This document shows positions 34,558-43,361 of a DNA stretch of 64,000 nucleotides, in pieces; position 1 is the first letter of the stretch; each line of letters opens with the position of its first letter. The stretch is from JACDAE01 sp034438015 (GTDB taxonomy: Bacteria > Chloroflexota > Ktedonobacteria > Ktedonobacterales > Ktedonobacteraceae), in NCBI GenBank assembly GCA_034438015.1, contig DAOTTD010000190.1, forward strand, positions 16,269-80,268, given 5' to 3'. The notes under the pieces were generated by a model. It ran no database searches. It was not told the origin of the DNA and saw nothing but the letters and a program-made list of their open reading frames with translations. Position numbers and translations under genes: made by a program.

Positions 34558-35391
34558 ATGTCCACGAAACGGCTACTCGGCGTCTTCGCCCACCCAGATG
34601 ACGAGGGCTTTGTCGGCGGAGCTTTATTGCATTATCACTCGCTCGGCGTTGAGACTGGTCTGGTCTACGCGACGCGTGGCGAGGTGGGAGAGATCTTCGA
34701 TCCGGTGCTGGCGACGCCCGAGAATATGGGCCAGGTGCGTGAGGCCGAGATGCGGGCGGCGGCTGATGTGCTGGGTGTGCAGCATCTGTGGTTTCTGAAT
34801 TTCCGCGACTCGGGCATGTATGGGACGCCTGCTAACGAGGACCCGCGTGCCCTGATCAACGCGAGCGCCGCCGCGGTCATCGGAGAACTGGTCGCCATTA
34901 TTCGCGAGTTTCGCCCCCAGGTCATGGTCACGTTCGACGAGACGGGTGGTTTTGGACATCCCGATCATATGGCCGTGTACAGAAATACTGTAGGCGCATT
35001 TCACGCAGCGGCGGACGGGGAGCAATATCCCGAGGCGGGCCCGGCGCACACTGTAGCCAAGCTCTATTACAGTTCGTATACACGTTGGCAGTTTGTGACG
35101 CTGGCCGAGTGGGTGGGTCTGGAGTCGGACATCTTCAAGGGCAAGGACCCCCACGAGATAGGCATCCCCGACGATAAGATCAGTGTTCTGCTCGATGTCG
35201 AGCGTTGGCAGGATGCCAAGGCGCGCGCACGGGCTATGCATCGCACGCAGATCAATCCCAACAATGCGATGCTGAGCCTGCCCGAGGACATGCAGCGCAA
35301 GTGGCGCAGCACCGAGTTCTATCAGCTCGCCACATCGCGCGTGGGTCCCGATCTGATGGGCGAGAACGATCTGTTCGCGCGCGTGCCGTAG
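34558..35391 (+). CDS. PIG-L family N-acetylglucosamine deacetylase
   Basis: The 277-residue protein carries the zinc site AHPDDE (residues 11-16) and the distal HPDHMAV (about 139), typical of LmbE/PIG-L enzymes such as MshB, Mca and BshB. These remove acetyl groups from GlcNAc conjugates or cleave mycothiol/bacillithiol adducts. The substrate is not determinable, but the size and long C-terminal region resemble the MshB/Mca branch. An AAGGAGCAGG site and a good promoter precede it. Confidence 0.92.
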   Translation: MSTKRLLGVFAHPDDEGFVGGALLHYHSLGVETGLVYATRGEVGEIFDPVLATPENMGQVREAEMRAAADVLGVQHLWFLNFRDSGMYGTPANEDPRALINASAAAVIGELVAIIREFRPQVMVTFDETGGFGHPDHMAVYRNTVGAFHAAADGEQYPEAGPAHTVAKLYYSSYTRWQFVTLAEWVGLESDIFKGKDPHEIGIPDDKISVLLDVERWQDAKARARAMHRTQINPNNAMLSLPEDMQRKWRSTEFYQLATSRVGPDLMGENDLFARVP

Positions 35392-35403
35392 CCCATCGAG
35401 GCA

Positions 35404-36630
35404 TTAACTACCCCAATGCGCGACATCGCTGATCGTGATCACGACCATCAGCGTGAGCAGAGCGGCCATCCCAATGAAGTTGATCAGCCCCTCGCGTTCA
35501 GGTTTGAGGCGCTTGCCGCCACGTAGCACCTCGATCAGCACCAGGACTATGCGACCACCGTCGAGAGCCGGGAAGGGCAGGATATTCATGACCGCGAGGC
35601 TAAGGCTCAGAATCGCCGTCAGGCTCATAATGGGCCACCAGCCCTGGTCCGGGACGCTCTGCGCGACCTGGCCGGTTATTTTGACGATACCGACTGGTCC
35701 CGTGACCTGGGGCTTCACCTGGCCGGTGATGATCTGAACGATGCCCTGCACATACTGCTGCGTGCTGATCAGCGTCTGCTGGATGCCCTTGAACGGTGCC
35801 TGCCAGAGCGGAACCGTCAGTGTAAGTGTCTTATCCGTGCGCGTGACGCCGAGCGGGCCCTGGTCCGCTGGCGGATGCAGGCGCGCGTTGACCGTAATCG
35901 AGACCTGCACGGGATTCCCCGGATGGCGAACAACCAGGTGAATAGGGGTAGTAGCATTCGGGCCCGTATCCTTCGTGGCGGCAATCGCGCTCTGCACGAT
36001 ATAGTTGACCTGCGAGAAGACCTGTATACTCTGCCCATTCGCCACAAGAATCGTATCGCCCGGTCGCAGTCCCGCCTGGGCGGCGGGTGTGCCCGGTACA
36101 ACCGTCGCGATGACCGGCTGGAAGTCGCGCTGGCCCACCAGCGGACTGTATGCGATTGTGAACAGGAGCAGCGCGAGCAGGAAGTTCATAACCACGCCCG
36201 CCACGAGGACGATCAGGCGTTTGCCTGCTGACTTTGCTGCGAAACTGTTCGGGTCATATTGTCCATTTTCATCGTTGACATCGCCATTCTCGCCCGGCAT
36301 GCGCACAAAGCCGCCGATGGGCAGAAAGTTAAGCGAATATAAGGTATGGTTATTTACTGGCGCGCCTGGAACGGTCACACCGCCACTCGTGCCACTGAAT
36401 GGCGTTTGCGCCAGGTAATCTTTCTCCGGCGAGCCTCTCCCGCTCAGCCAGACAACCTCCCAGCCGCCGCTATCGCGCCTGCGAAAACCCACCAGGCGCG
36501 GAGGAAAGCCGAGCCCAAACTCCTCGACGCGAATACCTGCCCACTTTGCCGCGATAAAATGACCGAACTCATGCACCAGCACCAACAATCCAAGCACAGG
36601 GATAGCGGCGAGCAAGTACCAGTTGTTCAT
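35404..36630 (-). CDS. rseP: RseP-type site-2 zinc metalloprotease
   Basis: Start ATG 36630 with AGAGG 5 bases upstream; GTG 36636 is in frame. The 408-residue M50 protease has HEFGH (about residues 20-24) in the first helix, a PDZ domain (about 165-245), and the third active-site motif NILPFPALDGGRI (about 340). It cuts transmembrane anti-sigma factors or signal peptides inside the membrane. Between HEFGH and the PDZ domain is a roughly 90-residue insertion with a conserved MPGENGD-like stretch, as in typical RseP. Convergent with the PIG-L gene. Confidence 0.93.
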   Translation of the reverse strand: MNNWYLLAAIPVLGLLVLVHEFGHFIAAKWAGIRVEEFGLGFPPRLVGFRRRDSGGWEVVWLSGRGSPEKDYLAQTPFSGTSGGVTVPGAPVNNHTLYSLNFLPIGGFVRMPGENGDVNDENGQYDPNSFAAKSAGKRLIVLVAGVVMNFLLALLLFTIAYSPLVGQRDFQPVIATVVPGTPAAQAGLRPGDTILVANGQSIQVFSQVNYIVQSAIAATKDTGPNATTPIHLVVRHPGNPVQVSITVNARLHPPADQGPLGVTRTDKTLTLTVPLWQAPFKGIQQTLISTQQYVQGIVQIITGQVKPQVTGPVGIVKITGQVAQSVPDQGWWPIMSLTAILSLSLAVMNILPFPALDGGRIVLVLIEVLRGGKRLKPEREGLINFIGMAALLTLMVVITISDVAHWGS

Positions 36631-36944
36631 AACCACCTCTTTATAGATAATGCGTTAGCGACGCAATGTATCATATACTACCAGGATACTCCATACGAAA
36701 ACATGCTCTCTATTCTACCAGTGGATACGACTGACTGCAAGAAATAGTTGCTCATTGGATGAAAGTGCAAAGGACTTTTGGAGGAATGTTGAGGGTTTCA
36801 TGATGTACCACTATATTTACCAGTGAGGGGCAGCGTCACCACAGGTTCCCGCAGAACGACTGGAGATAAAGACGTTCTGATCCGTTTGTTTTCCCTACCA
36901 TCAACCCGACTGCCCCTTTTCTTCACCCTCTCTTCTCGTATCTC
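36631..36944. other. Gap with no recognisable gene
   Basis: About 314 bases between the protease start and the Prim-Pol-like gene end; I see no conserved protein, strong promoter or repeat. Confidence 0.4.
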
Positions 36945-37757
36945 CTACCGGGAAGGCATTGTATCGACCGGAGCATACAGGCCGCGACTGACCAGGAGAA
37001 TCTGTTGATCCTCGCGCATACTTCGCAGTAGCTTGAGCGTGCCGGAGTAGTCTTTGTGCAGGGCATGGGCTATCTCGGTTGGCGTGAGAGGATAACCACG
37101 ACTGGCCATCAGGGCGAGGACGTTCTGATAATCGCTGCGCTTCCAGCCGTGACGGGGCTTAAGCAGGGCCAGGAGCTTAGGCGGGAATGCGCGCGGTGCG
37201 ATATTTTGTGGCAGCGTCCAGGCGTAGCGCCCACCTGATGGATGAAGGCTCGGCGGGGCTAGAACGTAGCCGCCCTCGGCAATCAGGTCGATGCCGGGAC
37301 CCAGGAAATCCTTCTGACTTTCGATGATCAGCATCTTCTTATACGTAAAGTAGAGATGCCAGCCACCGTTGCCCGTACTCACCAGTCCCGACTGCGGCAC
37401 CGGATTGATCGGGACCGAGGTCAGTTCGCGCTCAGGAGCGACCGCGAGCACCAGCAGCCCGGCCCCGGTCGCAATACCGATGTTGGCGGTCGGATCGTCC
37501 TCCCACCACTCGAGAACGTCGCGCAGGCGGGTCGTTGCGCCCGCCACACCGGCTGGCCTGACGGGATGCTCGCCTTTGCGTCGGCAATCGCTGGCGCCGC
37601 AGGTGCAGGTGCCAGCAGGATGGTTGATGCTGTGCAGGGGGAAGACGCGCCAGCCTCTATCGATATAGGCGGTGGCGCTTACCAGCATCAAATCAGGATC
37701 ACAGGTCGTTTCGTTAAAAGAGGGAATTGGCAGAGGAGATGCGCTATCGTGTAACAT
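36945..37757 (-). CDS. Prim-Pol-like protein with ablated catalytic aspartates and a C-terminal HTH
   Basis: The 270-residue protein follows the bifunctional primase/polymerase N-terminal fold: SATAYIDRGWRVFPLHS, a zinc knuckle (Cys51, Cys53, Cys58, His64), WWEDDPTANIGIATG, STGNGGWHLYF (His134) and GPGIDLIAEGGYVLAPPS (Asp157). The family's metal-binding V-L-D-x-D reads VLAVA, with Ala105 and Ala107 in place of both aspartates. The end (about 215-265) is winged-helix-like. Without DxD it should not polymerise, so a DNA-binding or nucleotide-sensing role is inferred. No helicase or phage gene is adjacent. Confidence 0.8.
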   Translation of the reverse strand: MLHDSASPLPIPSFNETTCDPDLMLVSATAYIDRGWRVFPLHSINHPAGTCTCGASDCRRKGEHPVRPAGVAGATTRLRDVLEWWEDDPTANIGIATGAGLLVLAVAPERELTSVPINPVPQSGLVSTGNGGWHLYFTYKKMLIIESQKDFLGPGIDLIAEGGYVLAPPSLHPSGGRYAWTLPQNIAPRAFPPKLLALLKPRHGWKRSDYQNVLALMASRGYPLTPTEIAHALHKDYSGTLKLLRSMREDQQILLVSRGLYAPVDTMPSR

Positions 37758-37796
37758 GCCTTTTTATCTTTCACTGAAGAAAGAATACTACAAAGA

Positions 37797-38255
37797 TCAA
37801 TCTACGGTGACACATAGCAATGGGGAGGCGGCCCAACGAAGGGTCGTCCAACGACGAAATGGGGCCAGGCAGTGATAGCGCGCCTCACCATTCATAGCTA
37901 ACTTAATCGGCGTATTTGCATAAATCTTTAATCTGGATTTTGCCAGGGAATATGACAGAAGATGTCCCTCATTACTAAACTTTAGCAGCACATAACCCCG
38001 CTTCAATCCACCATCCAGTAGCGTAGCCCTTCCACATAACCGCCTTTTGACAGCACTACTGGCAGTATCACCAGCTAATGTGAGAGATTTTCCCCCCATA
38101 ACAGGGTATCTAAGCGCGACGCTATTTCCGCTTGCATCGAAGCGGAAACATGCATATATTTCCACGTCTGTTCGAGATGAGCATGCCCTTGTCTCAGGTG
38201 CCTCTTTAGAGAGGATGCTTGAGATATAAGCAATCATAGCAATGCCCTTTTCCAC
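37797..38255 (-). CDS. Doubtful hypothetical protein
   Basis: An open frame of 152 codons (GTG 38255; ATG 38237 is alternative with AAAAGGGC ahead) contains a plausible stretch YVLLKFSNEGHLLSYSLA, but the last 25 residues look like chance translation. I recognise no family and the composition is unlike neighbouring genes. It may be non-coding. Confidence 0.25.
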   Translation of the reverse strand: MEKGIAMIAYISSILSKEAPETRACSSRTDVEIYACFRFDASGNSVALRYPVMGGKSLTLAGDTASSAVKRRLCGRATLLDGGLKRGYVLLKFSNEGHLLSYSLAKSRLKIYANTPIKLAMNGEARYHCLAPFRRWTTLRWAASPLLCVTVD

Positions 38256-38353
38256 CCGAGGGGGTCAGAAAATACTGGCCTTGCTGAAAGTGGGCCAGTG
38301 GATTGTACCTACCCTCTCGGAAAAAACGTCCTAGAGCGATTATGGCCTAGTCA

Positions 38354-38362
38354 TGCTATAAT
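38354..38362 (+). promoter_or_regulatory. Extended -10 promoter of the coiled-coil pseudogene
   Basis: TGC-TATAAT at 38354-38362, 45 bases before the old start codon. Confidence 0.4.
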
Positions 38363-38407
38363 TGAACGTATCGAAGAGCCGAACCTTTAGTGAAAGGCAC
38401 ATCTCTC

Positions 38408-38716
38408 ATGCCAACTCAAGAAGAACGGTTAGACGTTGTAGGATATGGCCTCAAGCAGTTTAAAACGGAAATCATCAAAGCGTATCGGAAATGGCTCTAG
38501 AAATCACGATGGTAAAGGGCCTCAGCGAGGATGCCGTAAAACGGCTCATGGTCCTGAAAACGACCGTCGATCAGCGGTTCACGAGCATAGATCAGCGAAA
38601 TGAAATAAGAGATAGGCGACATCAGACAAGATATCAAAGTGCTCCATGTCAAATCTGATGAACAGACAGCTCTCCTCACCCAGATCCTCGCCCGTCTCCC
38701 CGACAAGTATGAATAA
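38408..38716 (+). pseudogene. Frameshifted small coiled-coil protein gene
   Basis: Starting at ATG 38408 the frame gives MPTQEERLDVVGYGLKQFKT...AYR, then a frameshift near 38490 leads to EMALEITMVKGLSEDAVKRL...VDQRFTSIDQR, and a second near 38605 leads to IGDIRQDIKVLHVKSDEQTA...LTQILARLPDKYE and stop at 38714-38716. Joined, it would be a roughly 100-residue heptad-rich protein. Such MPTQEERL / LTQILARLP small coiled-coil proteins are, to my knowledge, multicopy in Ktedonobacter-like genomes; their role is unknown. The promoter-like element upstream is intact. Confidence 0.65.
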
Positions 38717-38992
38717 GTTCCCTAAAGAGCAGTCTGAGCCATTTCGCTCGTCGGAGAGGGAGCGGACGCTCTTTGCAAAGGTCGGACAGCTACAAAGTAA
38801 ACAAGCCCTCTATTTGATACCAATACTGTTCAGTTTGTCCGTGAATCTATACTTGCCGTAGATAAGGAAGAGTAGGATAGGATACTGAGCGTGTGATGCA
38901 GACTATGGAAGAATTGCCAGGCTCTACCCTCACCTTCTCAGAAGAAAGAGATGAGATCGGATAGACATGCCATAGTTTGAGGAGAAGCGTGA

Positions 38993-39826
38993 ATGTTTGA
39001 GCAGATCAACAAGAGTGCAACTCAGGAAGAGATCACGACAAACACTGGGTATGAGCCGGAAGGTGCCCTGGACAACCAGAAAGATACGCGTGAGATGCTC
39101 GAACTCGCGTTAAAGGAAGCCAATGCCAAACTCGAGAATGTGTTTGAACACCAAAAGGCACTTGTCACCATAATCGACCACGAATTTCGCACCACGCTCA
39201 CGGGTATCCAGGGCTTTAGCGAATTGTTGTGTGAAGAAGAACTGAGCTCTGAAGAAGTGAAGATATTTGCCAGAGATATCCATAGTGATGCAGTGCGTCT
39301 CAGCCGGGTGATTACGAGATTCATCGATCTAGAAAACATGCAATGGGTTTTCGTCGATTTCAATACGATTATACAAACAGTGGCGGAACAAATGCAGCAG
39401 CTTACATCCAGACATATGATCCACCTCGATCTGGATGAAACCCTGCCGCACATACGGGGTGACCAGGCAAAATGGACCCAGGTTGTCAATGATCTGGTTG
39501 CCAATGCGGTGAAGTATTCTCCTTCTGGTGGTGAAGTTCTCTTGAAGAGTTGTAGTGAGAGCAACGTCATACAGCTCTCTATTCAAGATCACGGCATTGG
39601 CATTCCTTCTCACTCATTAGAAACCATCTTTGATACTTTTCGCCACCTCTATGTGGATAAAACACGGTATATCCCAGGTGTGGGGTTAGGTCTTCCTATT
39701 ATCAAGCAAATCGTGCACTTCCATGGAGGGCACATCTGGGTAGAGAGTACGCTTGGAGAAGGCTCTTGCTTCCATATCACCTTACCCATACCAGATGTTG
39801 CCTGTCATGAGCAAAGGACGACATGA
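38993..39826 (+). CDS. Sensor-less histidine kinase
   Basis: The 277-residue protein is just a dimerisation/phosphoacceptor domain (about 45-120; His63 in IDHEFRTTLTG) and a HATPase_c domain (about 160-270) with N box DLVANAVKYSP, G1 DHGIGIP and G2 GVGLGLPIIKQIVHFHGGHI. There is no PAS, membrane helix or receiver, so input must come from a partner. It precedes a PAS hybrid kinase and a lone receiver by short gaps on the same strand and probably works in the same relay. Confidence 0.9.
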   Translation: MFEQINKSATQEEITTNTGYEPEGALDNQKDTREMLELALKEANAKLENVFEHQKALVTIIDHEFRTTLTGIQGFSELLCEEELSSEEVKIFARDIHSDAVRLSRVITRFIDLENMQWVFVDFNTIIQTVAEQMQQLTSRHMIHLDLDETLPHIRGDQAKWTQVVNDLVANAVKYSPSGGEVLLKSCSESNVIQLSIQDHGIGIPSHSLETIFDTFRHLYVDKTRYIPGVGLGLPIIKQIVHFHGGHIWVESTLGEGSCFHITLPIPDVACHEQRTT

Positions 39827-39924
39827 GTGCCCATGAATAGAGCGTATGCGAAGGCAAAGCTCTTCTTGTTGTGCAAAGCATCATTGCTTCTGCTCACTGT
39901 CTACGGGCTACCTGAAGGGAGTAA

Positions 39925-41505
39925 ATGCTGATGGTTGACTCACAAAAAAAGCTAGCGACACACGAGTCTTCCTCGTCTGAACCAACATCGATCACTTCTG
40001 TGAGCTTGTTCCAGTTTATGGAAATTTCGCCTGACGCTCTTGTCGTTGTGAATCAAGCTGGAACCATCGCGATGGTCAATAGGCAAACAGAAACGCTCTT
40101 CGGCTATTCTGCTGAGGTGTTACTAGGAAAGCAGCTCGAAATGCTCCTGCCGCAACGCTTTCGAGAAGCTCATACCATCCACCGGGAGCACTATTTTGCA
40201 GCTCCACTTCCTCGCCCAATGGGAGTAGGATTGCCACTCTTTGGGCAACGCAAAGGCGGTACAGAGTTTCCTGTGGATCTCAGTCTGAGACCGCTGCTGC
40301 TCGATGGTGTACTCCATGTGATTGGAGCTGTCCGTGACGTCACTGAGCAGAGGGCATTAGAAGAGCAAAACCGCCTTATTCAAAAGGCAAACCGGCTCAA
40401 AAGCGAGTTTCTTGCCAATATGTCGCATGAGTTAAGAACGCCACTGAACGGGATCGTTGGTTTTGCTGAGATGTTGTATGACGGAGCCTATGGTTGGGTG
40501 AGCGATGAACAGAAAGGGAGCTTGAATAATATTCTGATCAGTGCCAAGCACTTGCAGCAACTGATCAATGATGTTCTGGATCTGACAAAGATTGAGGCAG
40601 GGAAAATGGTGTTCTGGCCGGAGCCAGTCAATCTGGAAACCCTGGTCGCCAATATCCTTGGGCTCATGCAACCTCTGACCAGCAAAAAGAGCTTGCAGAT
40701 CACTGCTGAGATCGCTTCTACTCTTCCCACCGTGGTCGTTGATCCTGTCAAGTTTAAGCAAGTGCTGTATAATTACCTTTCCAACGCCATCAAGTTCACT
40801 CCCGATGAAGGGAAGATCAGTATTCGGATTGTGCCAGAGTCGTCGGCTGCCTTTCGACTGGAAGTCAAAGATACAGGCATTGGTATCTCCTCCCAGGACA
40901 TCAGCCGACTCTTTGTCGAGTTTCAACAACTCGATAGTACTGTCGCTAAAAAGTATCAGGGAACGGGATTGGGACTGGCTCTGACCAAGCGTCTGGTCGA
41001 GGCACAGGGAGGGTCGGTCGGTGTAGAGAGTACACCGGGAACAGGCAGCAGGTTCTTTGCGACCTTTCCTTGTGTGACCAAAACACTAGGAAAGTCGGAG
41101 GAAGAGCAGAATGCTCACCTGCCCGAAGGACTCCCTGGGGTTCCCACTCTGCTGATTATTGAGGATGATACCCACGATCGAGAACGACTGGTACAAGCCG
41201 GGATCGAGGCTGGCTACAACGTGGAAAGTGCGCTCACTGGAGCACAAGCCCTGGAAACGTGCCGTCAAAAACCGTTTGATGTCATTACCCTCGATCTGAT
41301 TCTGCCAGATATAGACGGCGTGCAGATTCTCCGGGCCATTCGTGCCGAGGGACCAAACCGAAGTACACCTATTATTGTCATCACTATGATCAAGGAAAAG
41401 GGCATCGGAGTGGGCTTTTCTGTGTATGATATTCTGGGCAAACCTGTCCAGGTCAAGGAGATTCGTCATCTGCTGGAAAGTCTCAAAAAAGCTCGGGCGG
41501 AATGA
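39925..41505 (+). CDS. PAS-containing hybrid histidine kinase
   Basis: The 526-residue soluble kinase contains a PAS domain (about 25-145), a HisKA domain with NMSHELRTPLNG (His168), a HATPase_c domain (about 275-390: NYLSNAIKFTP, DTGIGIS, GTGLGLALTKRLVEAQGG) and a C-terminal receiver (about 410-525; LDLILPDIDG phosphoacceptor Asp and LGKPVQ lysine). AAGGGA lies 5 bases before ATG 39925; ATG 39931 is also possible. No transmembrane segment is present, so it senses a cytosolic cue via PAS. Confidence 0.93.
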   Translation: MLMVDSQKKLATHESSSSEPTSITSVSLFQFMEISPDALVVVNQAGTIAMVNRQTETLFGYSAEVLLGKQLEMLLPQRFREAHTIHREHYFAAPLPRPMGVGLPLFGQRKGGTEFPVDLSLRPLLLDGVLHVIGAVRDVTEQRALEEQNRLIQKANRLKSEFLANMSHELRTPLNGIVGFAEMLYDGAYGWVSDEQKGSLNNILISAKHLQQLINDVLDLTKIEAGKMVFWPEPVNLETLVANILGLMQPLTSKKSLQITAEIASTLPTVVVDPVKFKQVLYNYLSNAIKFTPDEGKISIRIVPESSAAFRLEVKDTGIGISSQDISRLFVEFQQLDSTVAKKYQGTGLGLALTKRLVEAQGGSVGVESTPGTGSRFFATFPCVTKTLGKSEEEQNAHLPEGLPGVPTLLIIEDDTHDRERLVQAGIEAGYNVESALTGAQALETCRQKPFDVITLDLILPDIDGVQILRAIRAEGPNRSTPIIVITMIKEKGIGVGFSVYDILGKPVQVKEIRHLLESLKKARAE

Positions 41506-41668
41506 ATATCCCCCTCTTGAACCGTGATTGCTGCTCAGGACAAAGAGAGAAACGATCCCTGAACACAAGAGAAGGTCTCTTCTCGTACGAGAGAAACGCT
41601 GTGTCCAGGCTCTCGATACAGAAATCTGAGAAAGGCAAAAGAAAGAAACACGAGAAAGAAGGACATCT

Positions 41669-42061
41669 ATGAGTAATGAAACAATCCTCGTTGTAGAGGA
41701 CAATCCGATCAATTTGCAGCTCATCGAACAACTCCTTAAAAGAGCTGGGTATACTGTTCATACGGCAGGAGGAGCTGAAGAAGCGCAGAAACTCCTTGTT
41801 ACTCTTCGTCCGGCGCTGATTGTCATGGATATCCAGCTTCCTGGAATAGATGGACTGACATTCACGCGCCTCCTCAAAGCAGATCCGACCATGCAGAATA
41901 TTCCTATCGTCGCTCTGACTGCCTATGCCATGGAGGGAGGCGAGCAGAAGGCATTAGATGCAGGATGCGATGAGTATCTTTCTAAGCCTATCGACACACG
42001 CGCATTCGTGCCCACCATCACTCGTCATGTAGAGAAAGTCAGGGAGTATCCTCAGTTGTAA
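41669..42061 (+). CDS. Single-domain response regulator (DivK/CheY-like)
   Basis: The 130-residue protein is a bare receiver: acidic pair EDN (residues 9-11), phosphoacceptor Asp in VMDIQLPGIDG (about 54), Thr/Ala switch in VALTAYAM and Lys in LSKPID. No output domain is present, so it is a phospho-shuttle or protein-interaction switch. Placement after two kinases, about 163 bases from the second, suggests it takes phosphate from them. AGAAGGACATCT precedes the ATG. Confidence 0.93.
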   Translation: MSNETILVVEDNPINLQLIEQLLKRAGYTVHTAGGAEEAQKLLVTLRPALIVMDIQLPGIDGLTFTRLLKADPTMQNIPIVALTAYAMEGGEQKALDAGCDEYLSKPIDTRAFVPTITRHVEKVREYPQL

Positions 42062-42190
42062 ATACTGTCTTCTGAACTCCTGGATCGCTTCATACGAGCG
42101 ATGAAAAAACCATCTCATATCGATGAAACCACGCTTACTGATGTCGACAGAGACAAGTAAATTATGCGAGAATAGGGGAGAAAATTGTCT

Positions 42191-43030
42191 ATGCAGTACG
42201 GCTTTATCATTCCTGGCGGCGATATCCATACGATTATCGAGATGGCCCACGAGGCAGAGGAGGCCGGTTGGGACGGCGTTTTCTATTGGGACGGCATCTG
42301 CATCGAGGGCGCGGGACCGATGTACGATGCCTGGGCGACGCTGGCAGCCATCGCCATGCGCACGAGTAGGGTACGCATCGGCGCGGTACTGACGCCACCC
42401 TCGCGGCGGCGTCCGTGGAAGCTGGCGCGCGAGACGGTGACGGTCGACCACCTCTCAAACGGTCGCCTGGTCTTTCCCGTGGGTCTGGGCGCGCTCGACG
42501 ATGGCGGCTTTACAAAAGTCGGAGAGGCGACGGGCCGCAGGGAGCGTGCGGAACTGCTAGATGAGAGCCTGGAGATTATAACGGGTCTATGGAGCGGCCA
42601 GCCATTCAGCTTTCACGGCGAGCATTTCCAGGTAGAGGAGATGACTTTCCTGCCGCCTCCGGTGCAGTCTCCACGTATCCCGATCTGGGTCGTAGGCGCC
42701 TGGCCGCGCGCGAAATCGATGCAGCGCGTGCTGCGCTACGACGGCTTGCTTCCGACGAAGCTGAATGCAGACGGATCAATGGCGGAGGTCACACCCGCCG
42801 ATCTCCAGGCCATGCAGGCGTATATCGCGGACCACCGCAGCCTGAAGAGGCCGTTCGATATCGTGTGGGAAGGCGAGACGCCTGCCGACGACCGGGAGCA
42901 GGCGCGCGAGATCGTACGCCCCTGGGCCGAAGCGGGCGCCACGTGGTGGATGGAGGCACGCTGGGGCAATCCCACGCGGTTGGACGAGTCGTGGGCCCGC
43001 ATCAGGCAGGGTCCGCCGCGTATTGATTAA
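42191..43030 (+). CDS. LLM-class flavin/F420-dependent oxidoreductase
   Basis: The roughly 279-residue TIM-barrel protein belongs to the luciferase-like monooxygenase family: MQYGFIIPGGDIHTIIEMAHEAEEAGWDG at the start, TSRVRIGAVLTPPSRRRPWKLARETVTVDHLSNGRL (about 50-90) and a typical insertion with FHGEHFQVE (about 145). The cofactor (FMN or F420) cannot be decided. A TTG at 42185 is also in frame; GGGGAGAAAATTG precedes. It stands alone between the receiver gene and a 330-base gap. Confidence 0.88.
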   Translation: MQYGFIIPGGDIHTIIEMAHEAEEAGWDGVFYWDGICIEGAGPMYDAWATLAAIAMRTSRVRIGAVLTPPSRRRPWKLARETVTVDHLSNGRLVFPVGLGALDDGGFTKVGEATGRRERAELLDESLEIITGLWSGQPFSFHGEHFQVEEMTFLPPPVQSPRIPIWVVGAWPRAKSMQRVLRYDGLLPTKLNADGSMAEVTPADLQAMQAYIADHRSLKRPFDIVWEGETPADDREQAREIVRPWAEAGATWWMEARWGNPTRLDESWARIRQGPPRID

Positions 43031-43066
43031 AGTTCTAATTTATGAGAAATACTGCAAATCATGAAC

Positions 43067-43096
43067 TTGCATAATTTCATATCGATGTGCTATACT
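43067..43096 (+). promoter_or_regulatory. Promoter for the acetyl-CoA synthetase gene
   Basis: TTGCAT (43067-43072), 18-base spacer, TATACT (43091-43096) preceded by TGC (extended -10). The leader would be about 260 bases; I see no known riboswitch or T-box motif in it. Confidence 0.55.
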
Positions 43097-43361
43097 GAAT
43101 ACAGAGAGATTGTCATGAGGATTCAGGACTCTGCCCACAGGTTTGCTAGAAAAGCGAGCGGTATACAACAATCGTGGTACTGGTGGCGAAGTCGATTTTC
43201 ATGCTTGCGATCCGACCATTTCAAGCTCAGGATGAGCATCATTTTTAACTTCGCCCCGCTATCTTCTAGAAACCTCGTTTGCATACGCAGTAGAGCGCCT
43301 GTGGCGTATGACGTTTCAATAGTAACGGAAAATTATCGTAGATGCAGGAGGAGATCAAGCC

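Noticed and set aside
43097..43361. T-box or riboswitch in the acs leader
   Set aside because: No T-box conserved block or known aptamer motif could be found, and there is no terminator hairpin.
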